Source: an uncultured Thermoguttaceae bacterium
GTDB lineage: Bacteria > Planctomycetota > Planctomycetia > Pirellulales > Thermoguttaceae
Assembly: GCA_938084835.1 (NCBI GenBank)
Contig: CALKER010000010.1
Location: forward strand, 1-64,000
DNA length: 64,000 nt
Direction: 5' to 3'
Shown here: positions 1 through 9,897 of the stretch, piece by piece
How positions within the stretch are numbered: position 1 is the stretch's first letter
Layout: every line of letters begins with the position of its first letter
The notes under the pieces: model-generated
Seen by the model: only the letters and a program-made list of their open reading frames with translations
What the model was told of the DNA's origin: nothing
The model's database searches: none
Translations under genes and position numbers: made by a program

Positions 1-3000
1 GCGGACCGGCCGGCCCTTCCCCCTGCGGTTCGCCCGCTACACGGGGGAGACCCCGGAGGAGGAGCGGGAGGCGATCCGCAAGAACCCGCCCCATCTTTTG
101 CTCACCAACTACGTGATGGTGGAGCTGATGTTGGTCCGGCCGGAGGATCGACCCCTCATTCGGCCGCAGGTTAAGGCCCCGCTCTTTCTGGTCTTCGACG
201 AACTCCACACCTACCGCGGACGGCAGGGTGCGGACGTAGCCATGCTGGTCCGCCGGCTAAAGGCCCGGTTGGAGCGGGAGCGGGTGATCCACATTGGCAC
301 CAGCGCGACCCTGGTGGCTCACCGCGAGGCCACCGCGGAGGAGCGACGGCAAGTGGTGGCGGAGTTCGCCAGCCGCTTCTTCGGCGCCCCTATCGGGCCT
401 GACCAGGTGGTGGAGGAGAGGTTGGAGCCGGCCACCGTCGGCGGACCGCCCACCCCAGAGGAGCTGCGTCAGGCCTTGGAGTTGGCCATCCCCGACGAAC
501 TTGAGGGCCTGCGAGGCCACCCCTTGGCCCGCTGGCTGGAGCGCGTGCTGGGAATCGAACAGGAAACCGACGGAGGCTTCCGTCGCCGCCCCCCAAGGCC
601 GCTGTCGGAAGTGGCGCGGGAGCTTGCCGAGCAAGCCGGCCAGCCGCTCAGCCGGTGCGAGGAGGCGTTGCGGGCGCTGCTGATGAAAGCGGCGGCCCTC
701 AACCGGCAGCTTCCCGAGCCGTTCTTCGCCTTCAAGCTCCATCAGTTTATCTCGCAGGGGCGGGCCGTGTACGCTACCCTGGAGCCGCCGCAGAACCGGG
801 AGTTCTCGGCCGAGGGTCAGCAGGTGGCCGAGCGCCCCTTCTACCCGCTGTGCTTCTGCCGTATTTGCGGGCAGGAGTACTTCCAGGTGCTGCGGGACAA
901 CGATCGGTTCCTGCCCCACCCCCTGGGCAGCGATGTTTTGGAAGAAGAGTACGAGCCGGGCTATCTGACCTTCGTGGACGATTGGGATGAGGAGCGGATC
1001 CCGGATGACTGGCGGAATGGAAAAGGCCGAGTGACCGCTACCTGGCGGGACCGGGTGCCGCGGCCGGTGTGGGTGCGCCCGGACGGTTCGTTCCTCCCGG
1101 AGGGAGCGGTCGATGGGACCCATCAGGCATGGTGGCAGGCCAAACGCTTTTGGTTATGCCTGCGATGTGGAGAGTACTACACGCAAAAGGAGAAGGACTT
1201 CATCAAGCTGTCGCACCTATCGAGCGAGGGGCGATCCTCGGCAACCACCGTCCTTGCCACTGCGGTGCTGCGCCATGCTGCGCAGACGAAGGCGGCCCGC
1301 GACAAACTACTCACCTTCACGGACAGCCGGCAGGACGCCTCGCTACAAGCCGGCCACTTCAACGACTTCGTATACATGGCCGTATTGCGGTCGGGCCTAT
1401 ATGCGGCCTTGCAGGCGCGGGGCTACCTGCGGTTTCACGAGGTCGCACATGAGACCGTAAGGCACATGGGGCTGGAGCTAAGGGACATCGCCCAGTCGCC
1501 CCGCTTGGATCCCAATTCCGGCGCCGCGCGGGGGGTGTGGGATACCTTTCGGGAACTTACGGAGTACCGTCTCTATACGGACCTGCGTCGCGGGTGGTGG
1601 GTGCTGCAGCCCAACCTGGAGGACGTAGGGCTTCTCCGCATCGAGTACGAGGGCCTGGAAGAGGCGTGCGCCCGCGATGAGCTGTGGAGGGAAGTACCGG
1701 GCCTGCAGTCGGCTGCGCCTCAGCGGCGCGCAGCAGTGGTCCGGGCTGTGCTAGACCACTTCCGGAAGCGGTTGGCCATCGAGGCGCGAGCCCTCGATCG
1801 TGATTTCCACCAGCAACTCCTGCAAAAAGTGCAGCAGACGCTGAACGAGTTCTGGGGGATCGACCCGGCCACCGAGTTCCTCCGCGAGGCCACGTGGTTC
1901 GTGCGGCAGATCGGCCCCGGGGAACTGCCGGGGCAGGGGACCTTCTACCGCTTAAGCTCCCGCTCGCCGCTTGGCCGCTACCTGCGCGACGAACTCAAGT
2001 TGACCGATCTGGAAAGTTTTCTTGGCCGTTTTCTCCCACTTTTGGTAGAGCAGGGGTTCCTCAAGCAGGCCGAGCCGGTCAACGGGTTTGAGCGCTACCG
2101 CCTGGACGCCGCGCGCCTCCGGTGGTGTGTTGGGGACGGCACGCCCCCGCTTCCAGACCCGGTCTACTCCCGGGGGAGCCGGACACGGAACGTGACTCTT
2201 CCCATCAACACGTTCTTCCAGCGGTTCTACCAGACGGCGGCCCGCGAGCTGGGGGCCCTCGAGGCGCGGGAACACACGGCGCAGGTGGTAGCCGCCGGCG
2301 AACGGGAGCGCCGGGAGCGGCGTTTCCGCTGGCTCCCGCAGGACCAGCAGGACCCCCATGTAGGCCGGCGCCTGCCCTACCTGATCTGTTCACCCACCAT
2401 GGAGCTTGGGATCGACATCGCAGACCTGGACGTAGTTCACATGCGGAATGTGCCGCCCACACCGGCCAACTACGCCCAACGGAGCGGCCGGGCAGGACGG
2501 CAGGGCCAGCCGGGTCTGATCTTCACCTACTGCGCAGCAGGCAGCAGCCACGACCAATACTTCTTCCGGCACCCCGTGGAGATGGTCTCCGGCGTGGTGC
2601 GTGCCCCGCGCTTGGACCTGACCAACGAAGCCTTGGTGCGCACCCACGTGCAGGCGGAGTGGCTTGCCCAGGTGGGCTTGGCCCTTCGCCAGTCGGTGGA
2701 GGCCGTGGTGGATACCGGGCGTCTGCCGGACCTGCCCCTTCGCGAGAGTGCTGCCCAGGAGATCCAGTTGGCCCCGCAGGCCTTGGGGCAGCTGCGGGAG
2801 CGGTTGGAACGCGTCCTCCAGCCAGATAGCACCCTGCTTCAACAGGCAGGGTGGTTTGATGCGCGCTGGCTGGATCGGGTCCTGGAGGAAGCCCCCCGAA
2901 GGTTCGACGAGGCCTTCGACCGGTGGCGCGAGCTGTTCCGGAGCGCAACGGCGCAGCTAAACCGGGCCCACGAAGAACTGAACGTCGCCCGTAGATCCGT

Positions 3001-4576
3001 GGCCCAGGAGGAGGCCCGCCGTCTCCAGGACGAGGCGCTCCGCCAGCGGAACCTGCTCCTGCAGGTGGAGGTGGCTAGGGAGGAAAGCGACTTCTACCCC
3101 TACCGCTATCTGGCTACAGAAGGCTTCCTACCCGGCTATAACTTTCCGGCCCTGCCGGTCCGGGCGTGGGTCCCCCGCGGCGATGGCGAGTTTATCTCAC
3201 GACCGCGCGCGTTGGCTATCCAGGAGTTCGCCCCGTATAACATTGTTTATCACGAGGGGGCCAAGTGGCGTGTGTCCAAGTTCAGCATCACTCCCGGCGG
3301 CCTCGAATCGCGCCGTCGGCAGCGACGGCTGTGTCACCAGTGCGGTGCCTTCGCCGACCCAAGCCTGGAGCGATGTCCGGGCTGTGAGACGCTCTTCGAC
3401 GGCACGAACAGTAAGATCGCCACGCTGCTGGAACTCCCAAACGTGGTTCTGGCCCGGCATGAGCGCATCACCTGTAACGACGAAGAGCGGATCCGCCGCG
3501 GCTATGAGATCCAGGTGACCTACCAGTTTGCGCAAGTGGAATCTGGCCTCCGCGTGGTCGAAGCCGACGTAGAGGTGGGCGAGCAAACGGTGTTCCGGCT
3601 CACCTATGGCCCGTCAGCCACACTGCTCTATATCAATTGGGGTTGGCGAGGGCGGCCGCAAGGGTTCGTGGTGGATCTGACCTCCGGAGAACTGTTTACA
3701 GATAGCCAGCTGGAGGATGCGTCACGCAAGAACCGAAACGGTAGAAAGTCCTCGGAGGCATCGCAAAACCGGCAACGGTTGGCCCTCTGCGTGCAGGACA
3801 CGCAAAACATTCTTCTGGTTCGGCCCGCGCGACTGGGCCTATGGGCCGATCCCCTTGCGGAGGTCAGTCTCCAATATGCCCTGAAGCGGGGGATCGAGCA
3901 GCACTTTCAGCTGGAGGAGCGCGAACTGGGAGTGGAGCGGGTGGGCGGGGGGGAGAATCGCGCCCTTTTGTTCTACGAGGCGGCCGAGGGCGGGCTCGGC
4001 GTGCTGCGCCGGCTGGTGGAGGAGCCCGACGCCCTGGCCGCCGTGGCGCGGGAGGCGCTGTGGATCTGCCACTTCGGCGAAGACGGAAGCAACCTTAAGA
4101 CCGAATGCGAGCAAGCCTGCTATGAATGCCTCCTGAGCTACACCAACCAACTCGAGTCCCACCTGCTCAACCGCTGGCGCGTTCGGGACGTGCTGCGGGA
4201 GCTGCTCGGATGCCGTGTGAAACGGCGGATCCAACACAGAAGCCACCAGGAGCATCTGGAAATACTCCGGAGCCGCACCCAGTCGGAGTTCGAGCGGACT
4301 TTTCTCGACTTCCTGGCCAACCACGGCTATCACCTGCCCGACGAGGCCCAGAAATCCTTCCTGGAGCCCCGCTGCATCGCGGATTTCTTCTATGCTCCCA
4401 ACGTGGTGGTGTTCTGCGATGGCCCACCCCATGATCATCCCGACCGGCAGCGGATCGACGAGCGTGTGCGGCGCGAGCTCATGTCGCTCGGCTACCGCGT
4501 GATCGTCATTCGGTGGGACGAGGACCTCAGGGTTCAAGTCGATCGCTATCCGGAGGTGTTTGGAAGGAAAAGCTGA
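1..4576 (+). CDS. DruE-like SF2 helicase with DUF1998-type region and C-terminal nuclease-like domain (5' end outside window)
   Basis: The reading frame is open from base 2, so the N-terminus with Walker A lies upstream of the window. Visible in order: helicase motif II as DELH in FDELHTYRG (about nt 194-220), motif III GTSATL (about 295), CxxC pairs CRICG (about 857) and CLRCG (about 1160) that suggest a zinc-binding insert, the second RecA domain with [18 protein letters not shown] and motif [12 protein letters not shown] (about 2476-2505), a CHQC...CPGC ribbon (about 3332-3385), the DUF1998-like cluster [12 protein letters not shown] (about 4107-4142), and a last ~90 residues with ADFFY and DGPPHDHP resembling Vsr/DUF559 nuclease folds. 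More than 1500 residues with a DUF1998-type region is the DruE layout; DrmA/B-like or MrfA-like helicases are alternatives. The GC content and third-position GC are clearly higher than in the flanking genes, which suggests horizontal acquisition. The DNA-helicase role in phage defence is inference. Confidence 0.85.
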   Translation, partial: RTGRPFPLRFARYTGETPEEEREAIRKNPPHLLLTNYVMVELMLVRPEDRPLIRPQVKAPLFLVFDELHTYRGRQGADVAMLVRRLKARLERERVIHIGTSATLVAHREATAEERRQVVAEFASRFFGAPIGPDQVVEERLEPATVGGPPTPEELRQALELAIPDELEGLRGHPLARWLERVLGIEQETDGGFRRRPPRPLSEVARELAEQAGQPLSRCEEALRALLMKAAALNRQLPEPFFAFKLHQFISQGRAVYATLEPPQNREFSAEGQQVAERPFYPLCFCRICGQEYFQVLRDNDRFLPHPLGSDVLEEEYEPGYLTFVDDWDEERIPDDWRNGKGRVTATWRDRVPRPVWVRPDGSFLPEGAVDGTHQAWWQAKRFWLCLRCGEYYTQKEKDFIKLSHLSSEGRSSATTVLATAVLRHAAQTKAARDKLLTFTDSRQDASLQAGHFNDFVYMAVLRSGLYAALQARGYLRFHEVAHETVRHMGLELRDIAQSPRLDPNSGAARGVWDTFRELTEYRLYTDLRRGWWVLQPNLEDVGLLRIEYEGLEEACARDELWREVPGLQSAAPQRRAAVVRAVLDHFRKRLAIEARALDRDFHQQLLQKVQQTLNEFWGIDPATEFLREATWFVRQIGPGELPGQGTFYRLSSRSPLGRYLRDELKLTDLESFLGRFLPLLVEQGFLKQAEPVNGFERYRLDAARLRWCVGDGTPPLPDPVYSRGSRTRNVTLPINTFFQRFYQTAARELGALEAREHTAQVVAAGERERRERRFRWLPQDQQDPHVGRRLPYLICSPTMELGIDIADLDVVHMRNVPPTPANYAQRSGRAGRQGQPGLIFTYCAAGSSHDQYFFRHPVEMVSGVVRAPRLDLTNEALVRTHVQAEWLAQVGLALRQSVEAVVDTGRLPDLPLRESAAQEIQLAPQALGQLRERLERVLQPDSTLLQQAGWFDARWLDRVLEEAPRRFDEAFDRWRELFRSATAQLNRAHEELNVARRSVAQEEARRLQDEALRQRNLLLQVEVAREESDFYPYRYLATEGFLPGYNFPALPVRAWVPRGDGEFISRPRALAIQEFAPYNIVYHEGAKWRVSKFSITPGGLESRRRQRRLCHQCGAFADPSLERCPGCETLFDGTNSKIATLLELPNVVLARHERITCNDEERIRRGYEIQVTYQFAQVESGLRVVEADVEVGEQTVFRLTYGPSATLLYINWGWRGRPQGFVVDLTSGELFTDSQLEDASRKNRNGRKSSEASQNRQRLALCVQDTQNILLVRPARLGLWADPLAEVSLQYALKRGIEQHFQLEERELGVERVGGGENRALLFYEAAEGGLGVLRRLVEEPDALAAVAREALWICHFGEDGSNLKTECEQACYECLLSYTNQLESHLLNRWRVRDVLRELLGCRVKRRIQHRSHQEHLEILRSRTQSEFERTFLDFLANHGYHLPDEAQKSFLEPRCIADFFYAPNVVVFCDGPPHDHPDRQRIDERVRRELMSLGYRVIVIRWDEDLRVQVDRYPEVFGRKS

Positions 4577-4656
4577 AAGCGGAGGCCTAGCTGAGATCTT
4601 GGGCTTTTGGGCCGAGATGCTCTCTCCCGAGGGGGTTTCCCGCACTGTGGCCTCTC

Positions 4657-4812
4657 TTACGTCCCGATGCCCAGGCCCGAGAAATCCCCGTATGGGTAGA
4701 CCTGCTCCACAGGGACGGCGAAGGGCTCCTTAACGAGCACGTTGGGTACGGCGTGCAAAGACGCCTCAACCCTCTCCCAGCCGGCCCCCGAGCCTTGTTC
4801 GGTTAGGGCAGC
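4657..4812 (-). pseudogene. C-terminal gene remnant between helicase and tRNA-Asn
   Basis: A minus-strand frame runs open for 51 codons between an in-frame TAG (4813-4815) and a TAA (4657-4659) and has no plausible start. Its translation has a protein-like mix, including VPNVLVKEPFAVPVEQVYPY, and ends FSGLGIGT. Third positions are GC-rich like the helicase and unlike most spurious frames here. It begins about 40 bp beyond the 3' end of the tRNA-Asn. I do not recognise the family. It reads as the surviving 3' end of a gene truncated by integration or decay, but it could be a chance open frame. Confidence 0.35.
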
Positions 4813-4852
4813 CTAAGGCCCTTGCGGGGAATGGTGAAGAGTTTCCGGAAGA

Positions 4853-4925
4853 CTCCCCGGCCAGGGATCGAACCTGGGACCTGGCGGTTAACAGCCGCCC
4901 GCTCTACCAGCTGAGCTACCGGGGA
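4853..4925 (-). tRNA. tRNA-Asn (anticodon GTT)
   Basis: The reverse complement folds as a full 73-nt cloverleaf: acceptor stem TCCCCGG/CCGGGGA, D stem GCTC/GAGC, anticodon stem GGCGG/CCGCC with loop CTGTTAA (anticodon GTT), T stem CCAGG/CCTGG with loop TTCGATC, and discriminator G. No CCA is encoded. The 3' end faces the GC-rich helicase region, the side on which tRNA-targeting integrative elements normally insert. Confidence 0.97.
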
Positions 4926-5914
4926 ATGTCACGTCGGGATCGGAAGATCGCATTGTGATCTACGTTTTTACCGTCTACCCTAATCTCAATCAACCATTTT
5001 GCACTCTCTTCTGGCACATTTTCAAGGCCCAAACTGATTTCGCCCAAACCTTGAGGTTTGTGCTTTTGCGACTGGGGTCACACCGTTTCGAGGATTAAAA
5101 ATTCCCGTGCGACAAATTCATTACCTCACTATTTTATCTGCGGAGATTATGGGACCAGCTTTAGCACAATCCTGTAAGCTTTTCACCACCAATCGGTTAC
5201 GGGCTTGAAGAACTAAGTAAATTTGCGAATGAACTAATAAAACGTCGCCCTTTCCCACATCTTTGCCCCGGTTTTTGACTTTTCCCTGGTGTTTGAACGC
5301 TAGAGGCATCAGCTAACGCGAAAATGTGGAGCTACTTTGTGAGGATTGTACTAAGGCCGGACACCTTGGGGGTTTGCCGACGTGAGCCATGCCTCTCGCA
5401 TGGCCTCATGCAAGTGCTTAATCGCTGGTAAATCCGCCTTTGAAATGAGTGGTCTTCGGACATGCTTGGGCAAGTCAACTGCATCTCCTCCCGATCGACC
5501 TTCTGTGCCTGTGCGGATTGGACTGGAATTGCGTGGTCCACGATGATTAGAATCCAGCGTGCGAATTGGTCGCTGCTCGATGGGAGAGCGTTAGCCGACC
5601 GAAGGTTTCTCGTAGCGGGTTCAATCGGCCCCCCGCAGGACACCAAAGGTTTACTTGGGCTATTACTCCAAAGACCCTTTCTCTATTGCGAAAGTTTGGA
5701 CAAAGAGCTCTCGAAGACGGCTACCCCTTATTGGGTTTAAATGTTAACGTGCTTCTTTCGGCTTTCGGTGGCAGAAGCTTCTCTATTGAGCGTACCTCTC
5801 GCTTGGCTTCTGAGTACTTGATAGAAAAAAGTGATTCTCTAGCGAGGTCGAAGGGCTGATCCGCGCTTATCTGCGTTCGGGACGAAAGGACTGAGCAAGA
5901 AGGAAGCTGGAGAG
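4926..5914. other. Intergenic, no supportable gene
   Basis: About 1 kb between the tRNA-Asn and the SPOR-like protein gene. Short overlapping frames on both strands give arginine- and serine-rich translations with no recognisable motif or ribosome binding site. Base composition falls sharply from the helicase region, particularly around 4950-5320. The promoter of the tRNA should lie in the first 100 bp, but no clear -35/-10 pair is visible. Confidence 0.6.
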
Positions 5915-7033
5915 ATGACCACACGGAGGCTCCTACCTATTCTGTTGCTTTTTGTGGGGGGCACCTTCTGGGGGTGGGGGGCCCTTTATGGCATGCCAAT
6001 CGATCGTCTTTTTACGCTGCAAAAGGTGGAGGCTGATCCTAACAAGACCTACGAGCTCACCCCCCAGAATGGACCGTGGATGATCATGGCCTGTAGCTTT
6101 TCTGGACCACAGGCTATGGAGGATGCCCGGGCTTTGGTGCTTGAGCTTCGCAGCCGGTATAAGCTGCCGGCCTACGTGTATCGCAAAAGCTTCGAGTTTG
6201 GGGACGAAGATCTTCCGCGACGAATCGACCGGTATGGCCGGCCAATGAAGATCCGCTATCAAAAAGGGGATCATGTCGAAGAAGTGGCAGTGCTAGTGGG
6301 GGACTTCCCCTCTGTAGATGATCCTCAGGCTTTGAGCACCTTGCAGAAAATCAAATTTTGCCGGCCGAAAAGCTTGGAGGTAAATCCCGAAAGGCCGACG
6401 TCCCGCAATCTAGCCTCATGGCGCTTGTTTTGGAGCTTTGTCGACTCCGATAAGCAACAAAAGGGACCGATGCGTTACGCGTTCCTCACTACAAATCCTC
6501 TACTTCCTAAGGAGTACTTCGCGCCCCCAGGACTGGACGATCTGTTGATTAAGGCTAATGAAGGGGTCAAGTATAGTCTTCTCGACTGTCCGGGGAAGTA
6601 CACAGTTCAGGTAGCGACTTTTACAGGCAAAGTGGTGGTCAAACCGCGAGAGATTGAAGAGCTTACGAAAAAACCGTTTGATCCTGACAAAAGTGAACTC
6701 GTGGCGGCCGCACAAATGGCAGAACGGCTAGCAGAAGCCCTGCGGTTAAAAGGTTACGAGGCCTACGTTTTTCACGATCGATATGCGAGTGTCGTGACTG
6801 TAGGGAGTTTCGAATGGGTCACGCGCCGCCTTCCGGATGGAAATGCGGAGTTCAACCCCGAGGTGCGGAAAATAATTGAAACCTTCCAGGGCAGGCCGAT
6901 TACCGACGGACCCATGGCAGGAGCGGTTGCTCCCCAAACGATTGTCGGAATTCCCCTTGACGTCTCTCCCATCCCCGTAACGGTGCCCAAAAGACCAGTG
7001 CAGACTGTTATGAACCGGGCCCGCGCACGGTGA
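5915..7033 (+). CDS. Secreted protein with two SPOR-like repeats
   Basis: This 372-residue protein has an N-terminal signal or anchor (residues 5-26, RRLLPILLLFVGGTFWGW), so it is exported. Two segments have the look of SPOR domains, which bind denuded peptidoglycan: residues about 53-90 (GPWMIMACSF, then a helix and LPAYVYR) and about 225-300 (KYTVQVATFTG, a long helix AERLAEALRLKGYEAYVF, then ASVVTVGSF). The alternation of an (x)VQVATF strand, a helix and an AYV strand is the SPOR pattern. The ATG follows a GGAG at about 9 bases. The gene stands alone with large gaps on both sides. The peptidoglycan role is inference; planctomycete secreted proteins of this layout are otherwise uncharacterised. 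Confidence 0.75.
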   Translation: MTTRRLLPILLLFVGGTFWGWGALYGMPIDRLFTLQKVEADPNKTYELTPQNGPWMIMACSFSGPQAMEDARALVLELRSRYKLPAYVYRKSFEFGDEDLPRRIDRYGRPMKIRYQKGDHVEEVAVLVGDFPSVDDPQALSTLQKIKFCRPKSLEVNPERPTSRNLASWRLFWSFVDSDKQQKGPMRYAFLTTNPLLPKEYFAPPGLDDLLIKANEGVKYSLLDCPGKYTVQVATFTGKVVVKPREIEELTKKPFDPDKSELVAAAQMAERLAEALRLKGYEAYVFHDRYASVVTVGSFEWVTRRLPDGNAEFNPEVRKIIETFQGRPITDGPMAGAVAPQTIVGIPLDVSPIPVTVPKRPVQTVMNRARAR

Positions 7034-7240
7034 AATTTCCCTCCGGCTGATTACCTCCGTGGCAGTAATACCGCCCCGAAGACTCGCGGGCCTACACCGA
7101 AGAATCTAGCAGCCGGTTTTCGATCTTCTTAGCACACTTGGCCACCTTGGGCCTCGAGGAACAGCTCGCCACGTAAGGGGGCGCGACATCGCCCAAGCCT
7201 AACCGAAACGCTTCGGCTAAACATAGGTTACAGTCACTTT

Positions 7241-8185
7241 CTACGGCACCTGAACGTTAGCCCCGTCGGCCCGGTGGCCTAGCTGATTCAGCACGGTGCG
7301 ATCGATCACATACGGAATGATCCGGACAGATCCGTCGGCCAAGCAAAAGTTTACTCCGGCTGGGTGAGCCGATCCAAAATCAAATCCCACATCAGGACCC
7401 GTGTCGGTGTCTGGTCCAAAGCCATATTGAGTACCGGTGGACCGCATAATATCGGGATCCCACCCGTCCGACCAGCCTCGGTCGTCATGCCAATCACCGG
7501 AAAAGTAATTTCGGATTCGCAAGCGTTTTTCGCCGATCATGAGTGTATTGCTTGTGCCATCGCGGATATCGGCAAATGTGGTGGGCGAAGTCGATCCTGC
7601 GGGATTTCCAAGCTTTTGCGCTTCGTCGATATATCGCCAATTGGTTCGGACGATTACTCCCCACCATTGTCGATTTTCTGGGACATTCCAAATTTCCCCT
7701 TGCCAGAAATCATCAGGCGTTACCCCGGCATAGTCATTAAGAACGCGGTCACTCTGCCTCCGCACAGCAGCCCGCGAGGGACAAAAGTAAGAGGAAATGA
7801 CTTGTCTTTCAAGCTCCGATTGGGTTTGCAGCTTGTAGATAGCTCCTTGCTCTACGAACGGCAAAATTTGAAATAACCACCCGAGCCCTTGCTTTTCCGG
7901 GCCCCAATGTCGGCCATTATCGCTATGATATTCCAATACAGGCCAGGGTTTCGTACCCCCTGTAGGGAAGACTTTCATCACGTCGGCAAAATTGTGAATG
8001 GCTAACCCAATCTGCTTGAGGTTGTTTGTACATTGACTTCTTCGCGCAGCCTCCCGAGCTGCCTGCACCGCGGGTAAAAGCAGAGCAATTAAGATGCCAA
8101 TAATCGCTATGACTACAAGCAACTCTACAAGGGTGAAAGCTCTAAGGTGTGCACGGTAACGGCCTGTTGATTGAACTCGGGTCAT
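7241..8185 (-). CDS. DUF1559 protein with type IV pilin-like N-terminus
   Basis: Residues 17-46 form a prepilin N-terminus: [20 protein letters not shown] preceded by a basic leader (RYRAHLRA), so a prepilin peptidase should cut before Phe and methylate it. After it comes [15 protein letters not shown]...[13 protein letters not shown], the conserved start of the DUF1559 (SBP_bac_10) family, then a Trp/Gly-rich globular domain. It ends with the family's late motif [16 protein letters not shown]. At 314 residues it has the usual family length. A lipoprotein gene lies 281 bp upstream on the same strand. These proteins are expanded in Planctomycetes and probably form pseudopilin-like or surface assemblies; the individual function is unknown. 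Confidence 0.93.
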   Translation of the reverse strand: MTRVQSTGRYRAHLRAFTLVELLVVIAIIGILIALLLPAVQAAREAARRSQCTNNLKQIGLAIHNFADVMKVFPTGGTKPWPVLEYHSDNGRHWGPEKQGLGWLFQILPFVEQGAIYKLQTQSELERQVISSYFCPSRAAVRRQSDRVLNDYAGVTPDDFWQGEIWNVPENRQWWGVIVRTNWRYIDEAQKLGNPAGSTSPTTFADIRDGTSNTLMIGEKRLRIRNYFSGDWHDDRGWSDGWDPDIMRSTGTQYGFGPDTDTGPDVGFDFGSAHPAGVNFCLADGSVRIIPYVIDRTVLNQLGHRADGANVQVP

Positions 8186-8466
8186 AAGGGATGTCCTCCG
8201 CTTCTAAAACTAAGCCTTTCGCATAGCAACCGTTCCATCGAAAAAACCGCACCGTCCATCCCAAACGGCGCACCATGCTATAATGAGCCACAAATAAAGT
8301 TTGCATCCAGGATGATAGCGCTGTTTTTTCCTCCCGAGTTATACCCTTGGAGGAGCTCTCGCAATGTGAGGAGCTCTCGCAAAGACTATCCGCTCCGCTT
8401 ATGCCTGGCCTAAATGTTTTGACATATCGCACGCAAAGCGGAACGAGGACTCCCTCGATTGCCCAC
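8186..8466. other. Gap between lipoprotein and DUF1559 genes
   Basis: 281 bp with no gene on either strand. A short direct repeat GGAGCTCTCGCAA (about 8349 and 8371) is visible. The gap would be the 5' leader of the DUF1559 gene if the pair is cotranscribed. Confidence 0.5.
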
Positions 8467-8937
8467 CTAATTTCCCGGCACAAGTTCGCGAAATTTCGCT
8501 TCATCGACCTCTTCCACAGTACCCAACGAGTTAGTTACAAACCGCCTTCCGCGGACGCCTACCTGTTCGTAAGCGATCACTGGCTGACCTGCCAGCCCTG
8601 GTGGCCCTTTTGGCGGGCCATAAAGCACTACATAAGGTTGCTTGTCCCGCGGCGATATAAATAGGCTGTCCACATCCGGCACATTAAACTGTTTAAGCAT
8701 GCCCAGCCCCTTTTCTTGGATGAACTTTTTGAACTCTGCTTCGCTTTCCGGCGGGCGCCCCTGATGTTGACCCATGAACTGCCCATACAATAAGCCTAAT
8801 GGCTTCAAATTGGATTCCTGCAATGGAGCGCTTGCTTTGCCACCTGGAGAGCAACCCGCTAAGGCGAAGGCCAGCAAAGCACTAAACAGTATAGTTCCCG
8901 AAATCCATTTTGGAAAATCGAAAGATTTCCCCCCCAT
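8467..8937 (-). CDS. Small lipoprotein paired with DUF1559 gene
   Basis: This 156-residue protein has a lipoprotein signal: a hydrophobic stretch (TILFSALLAFALAGC) ending in lipobox LAGC, with Cys28 as the lipidated residue. The mature part contains GRPPESEAEFKKFIQ and ISPRDKQPYVVLYG. This pattern recurs in small planctomycete lipoproteins of unknown function. The ATG at 8937 is preceded by GGGAG at a suitable distance. The gene lies directly upstream of the DUF1559 gene on the same strand, and the same pairing appears at 27.5-29.1 kb in the opposite order. A shared role is inferred from that repeated pairing only. Confidence 0.85.
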   Translation of the reverse strand: MGGKSFDFPKWISGTILFSALLAFALAGCSPGGKASAPLQESNLKPLGLLYGQFMGQHQGRPPESEAEFKKFIQEKGLGMLKQFNVPDVDSLFISPRDKQPYVVLYGPPKGPPGLAGQPVIAYEQVGVRGRRFVTNSLGTVEEVDEAKFRELVPGN

Positions 8938-9153
8938 CGGTAAACTCCCAATTTTGCGAAGTCAACAGAATTTGCCCGAAGTATTGACCTCAATTTGGGC
9001 GAATCCTAATACTTTCGGGCCACCAAAAAGATGTTGGGACCAACTCCTTGCATGTTCATGCGAACCGATGACACCAAAGTCAACATATCAAAGTTCCACA
9101 AGGTTGTCAATAAGTTGCAAGAATGATTTTGCTGAAGAAATACAATACAAAGG

Positions 9154-9176
9154 GGGTGTTAGCTAACACCCTTTTT
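9154..9176 (+). terminator. Perfect palindrome with T-run (terminator or operator)
   Basis: GGGTGTTAG/CTAACACCC is an exact 18-bp palindrome followed by TTTTT on the plus strand and preceded by AAA, so it can form a 7-bp stem with AGCT loop and a U-tail. No plus-strand gene ends here, and both flanking genes run on the minus strand, about 0.2 kb and 0.7 kb away. It could be a terminator for an unseen plus-strand transcript or a dimeric repressor site upstream of the lipoprotein gene. Confidence 0.45.
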
Positions 9177-9602
9177 CCGGCGGTGGCGGGTATAGGGGCC
9201 TACACCGATCGGGCACTCGTTAAGAATACCATGCTCGGGATTCGGTGGATCGGCGATCTTCCGCGTGCTAGTCGCAACAAGCATATGAAAAGAGAGCGCA
9301 CTGATTTTCCTCGATGGGCTTTTAACAAATTTTGACCCGTGGGTCACTCCGACGTTTTGTGCGAACCCTGGCCGGCACAAAGACGGGGTTTCTGCGGAAG
9401 TTCCAACTCCCCTCAGGCCGGGCTGCGACTCTTATGTCCCTTAACGAAAAGCGGTGGATTTCTTACTCCCAACGCACCTGCGCTAAGAACCTTTCGGCCG
9501 CTGCGCTGCACAGACCTCCCGAAGCTTGGAATGAGTACATGAGTACGGAGTGTGAATTTCACAAGTCGGTATTTGCCAGGTCATCTTGGCAAAAATAATA
9601 GG

Positions 9603-9621
9603 ACGAAACCAAACGTTTCGT
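9603..9621. repeat. Short inverted repeat (hairpin)
   Basis: ACGAAAC and GTTTCGT are perfect 7-bp arms around CAAAC. No T-run follows on either strand. Function unknown; it lies about 280 bp downstream of the larA-like stop. Confidence 0.4.
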
Positions 9622-9897
9622 TAGGTTTGAGCCAGTTGGTGAATCGGTGTCATGGTGCTAGCCGGTGAAGACTATCTCGGTTCGGGTGAAGATTCCTGAG
9701 TGAGTTCCCGTCTATCCATCAGCCTCTAGAGCCCCGGAATACGGACGGACGTGATGGGTCGGACCGGCTTACCAGTAGCTCGAGGACAAACGCATCTAAG
9801 GTGCAATGTGTCGTTTTCTTAGGAATGGCCTGCCTACAATTGCGGAGTTAGGACTTTCCCGTCTGTCACTCCTAATTTCAGATGCCAGGAGAATTTA

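Larger units (their letters stand above)
8938..9897. other. Intergenic with palindromes, no gene
   Basis: 960 bp between larA-like and lipoprotein genes, both minus strand. I see no coding frame with a credible start and composition. It holds the 18-bp palindrome with T-run at 9154-9176 and a 7-bp hairpin ACGAAAC/GTTTCGT at 9603-9621. Confidence 0.6.

Noticed and set aside
257-1123. 288-codon antisense frame in the helicase gene
   Set aside because: A shadow of the GC-rich coding strand; composition follows the helicase codon pattern.
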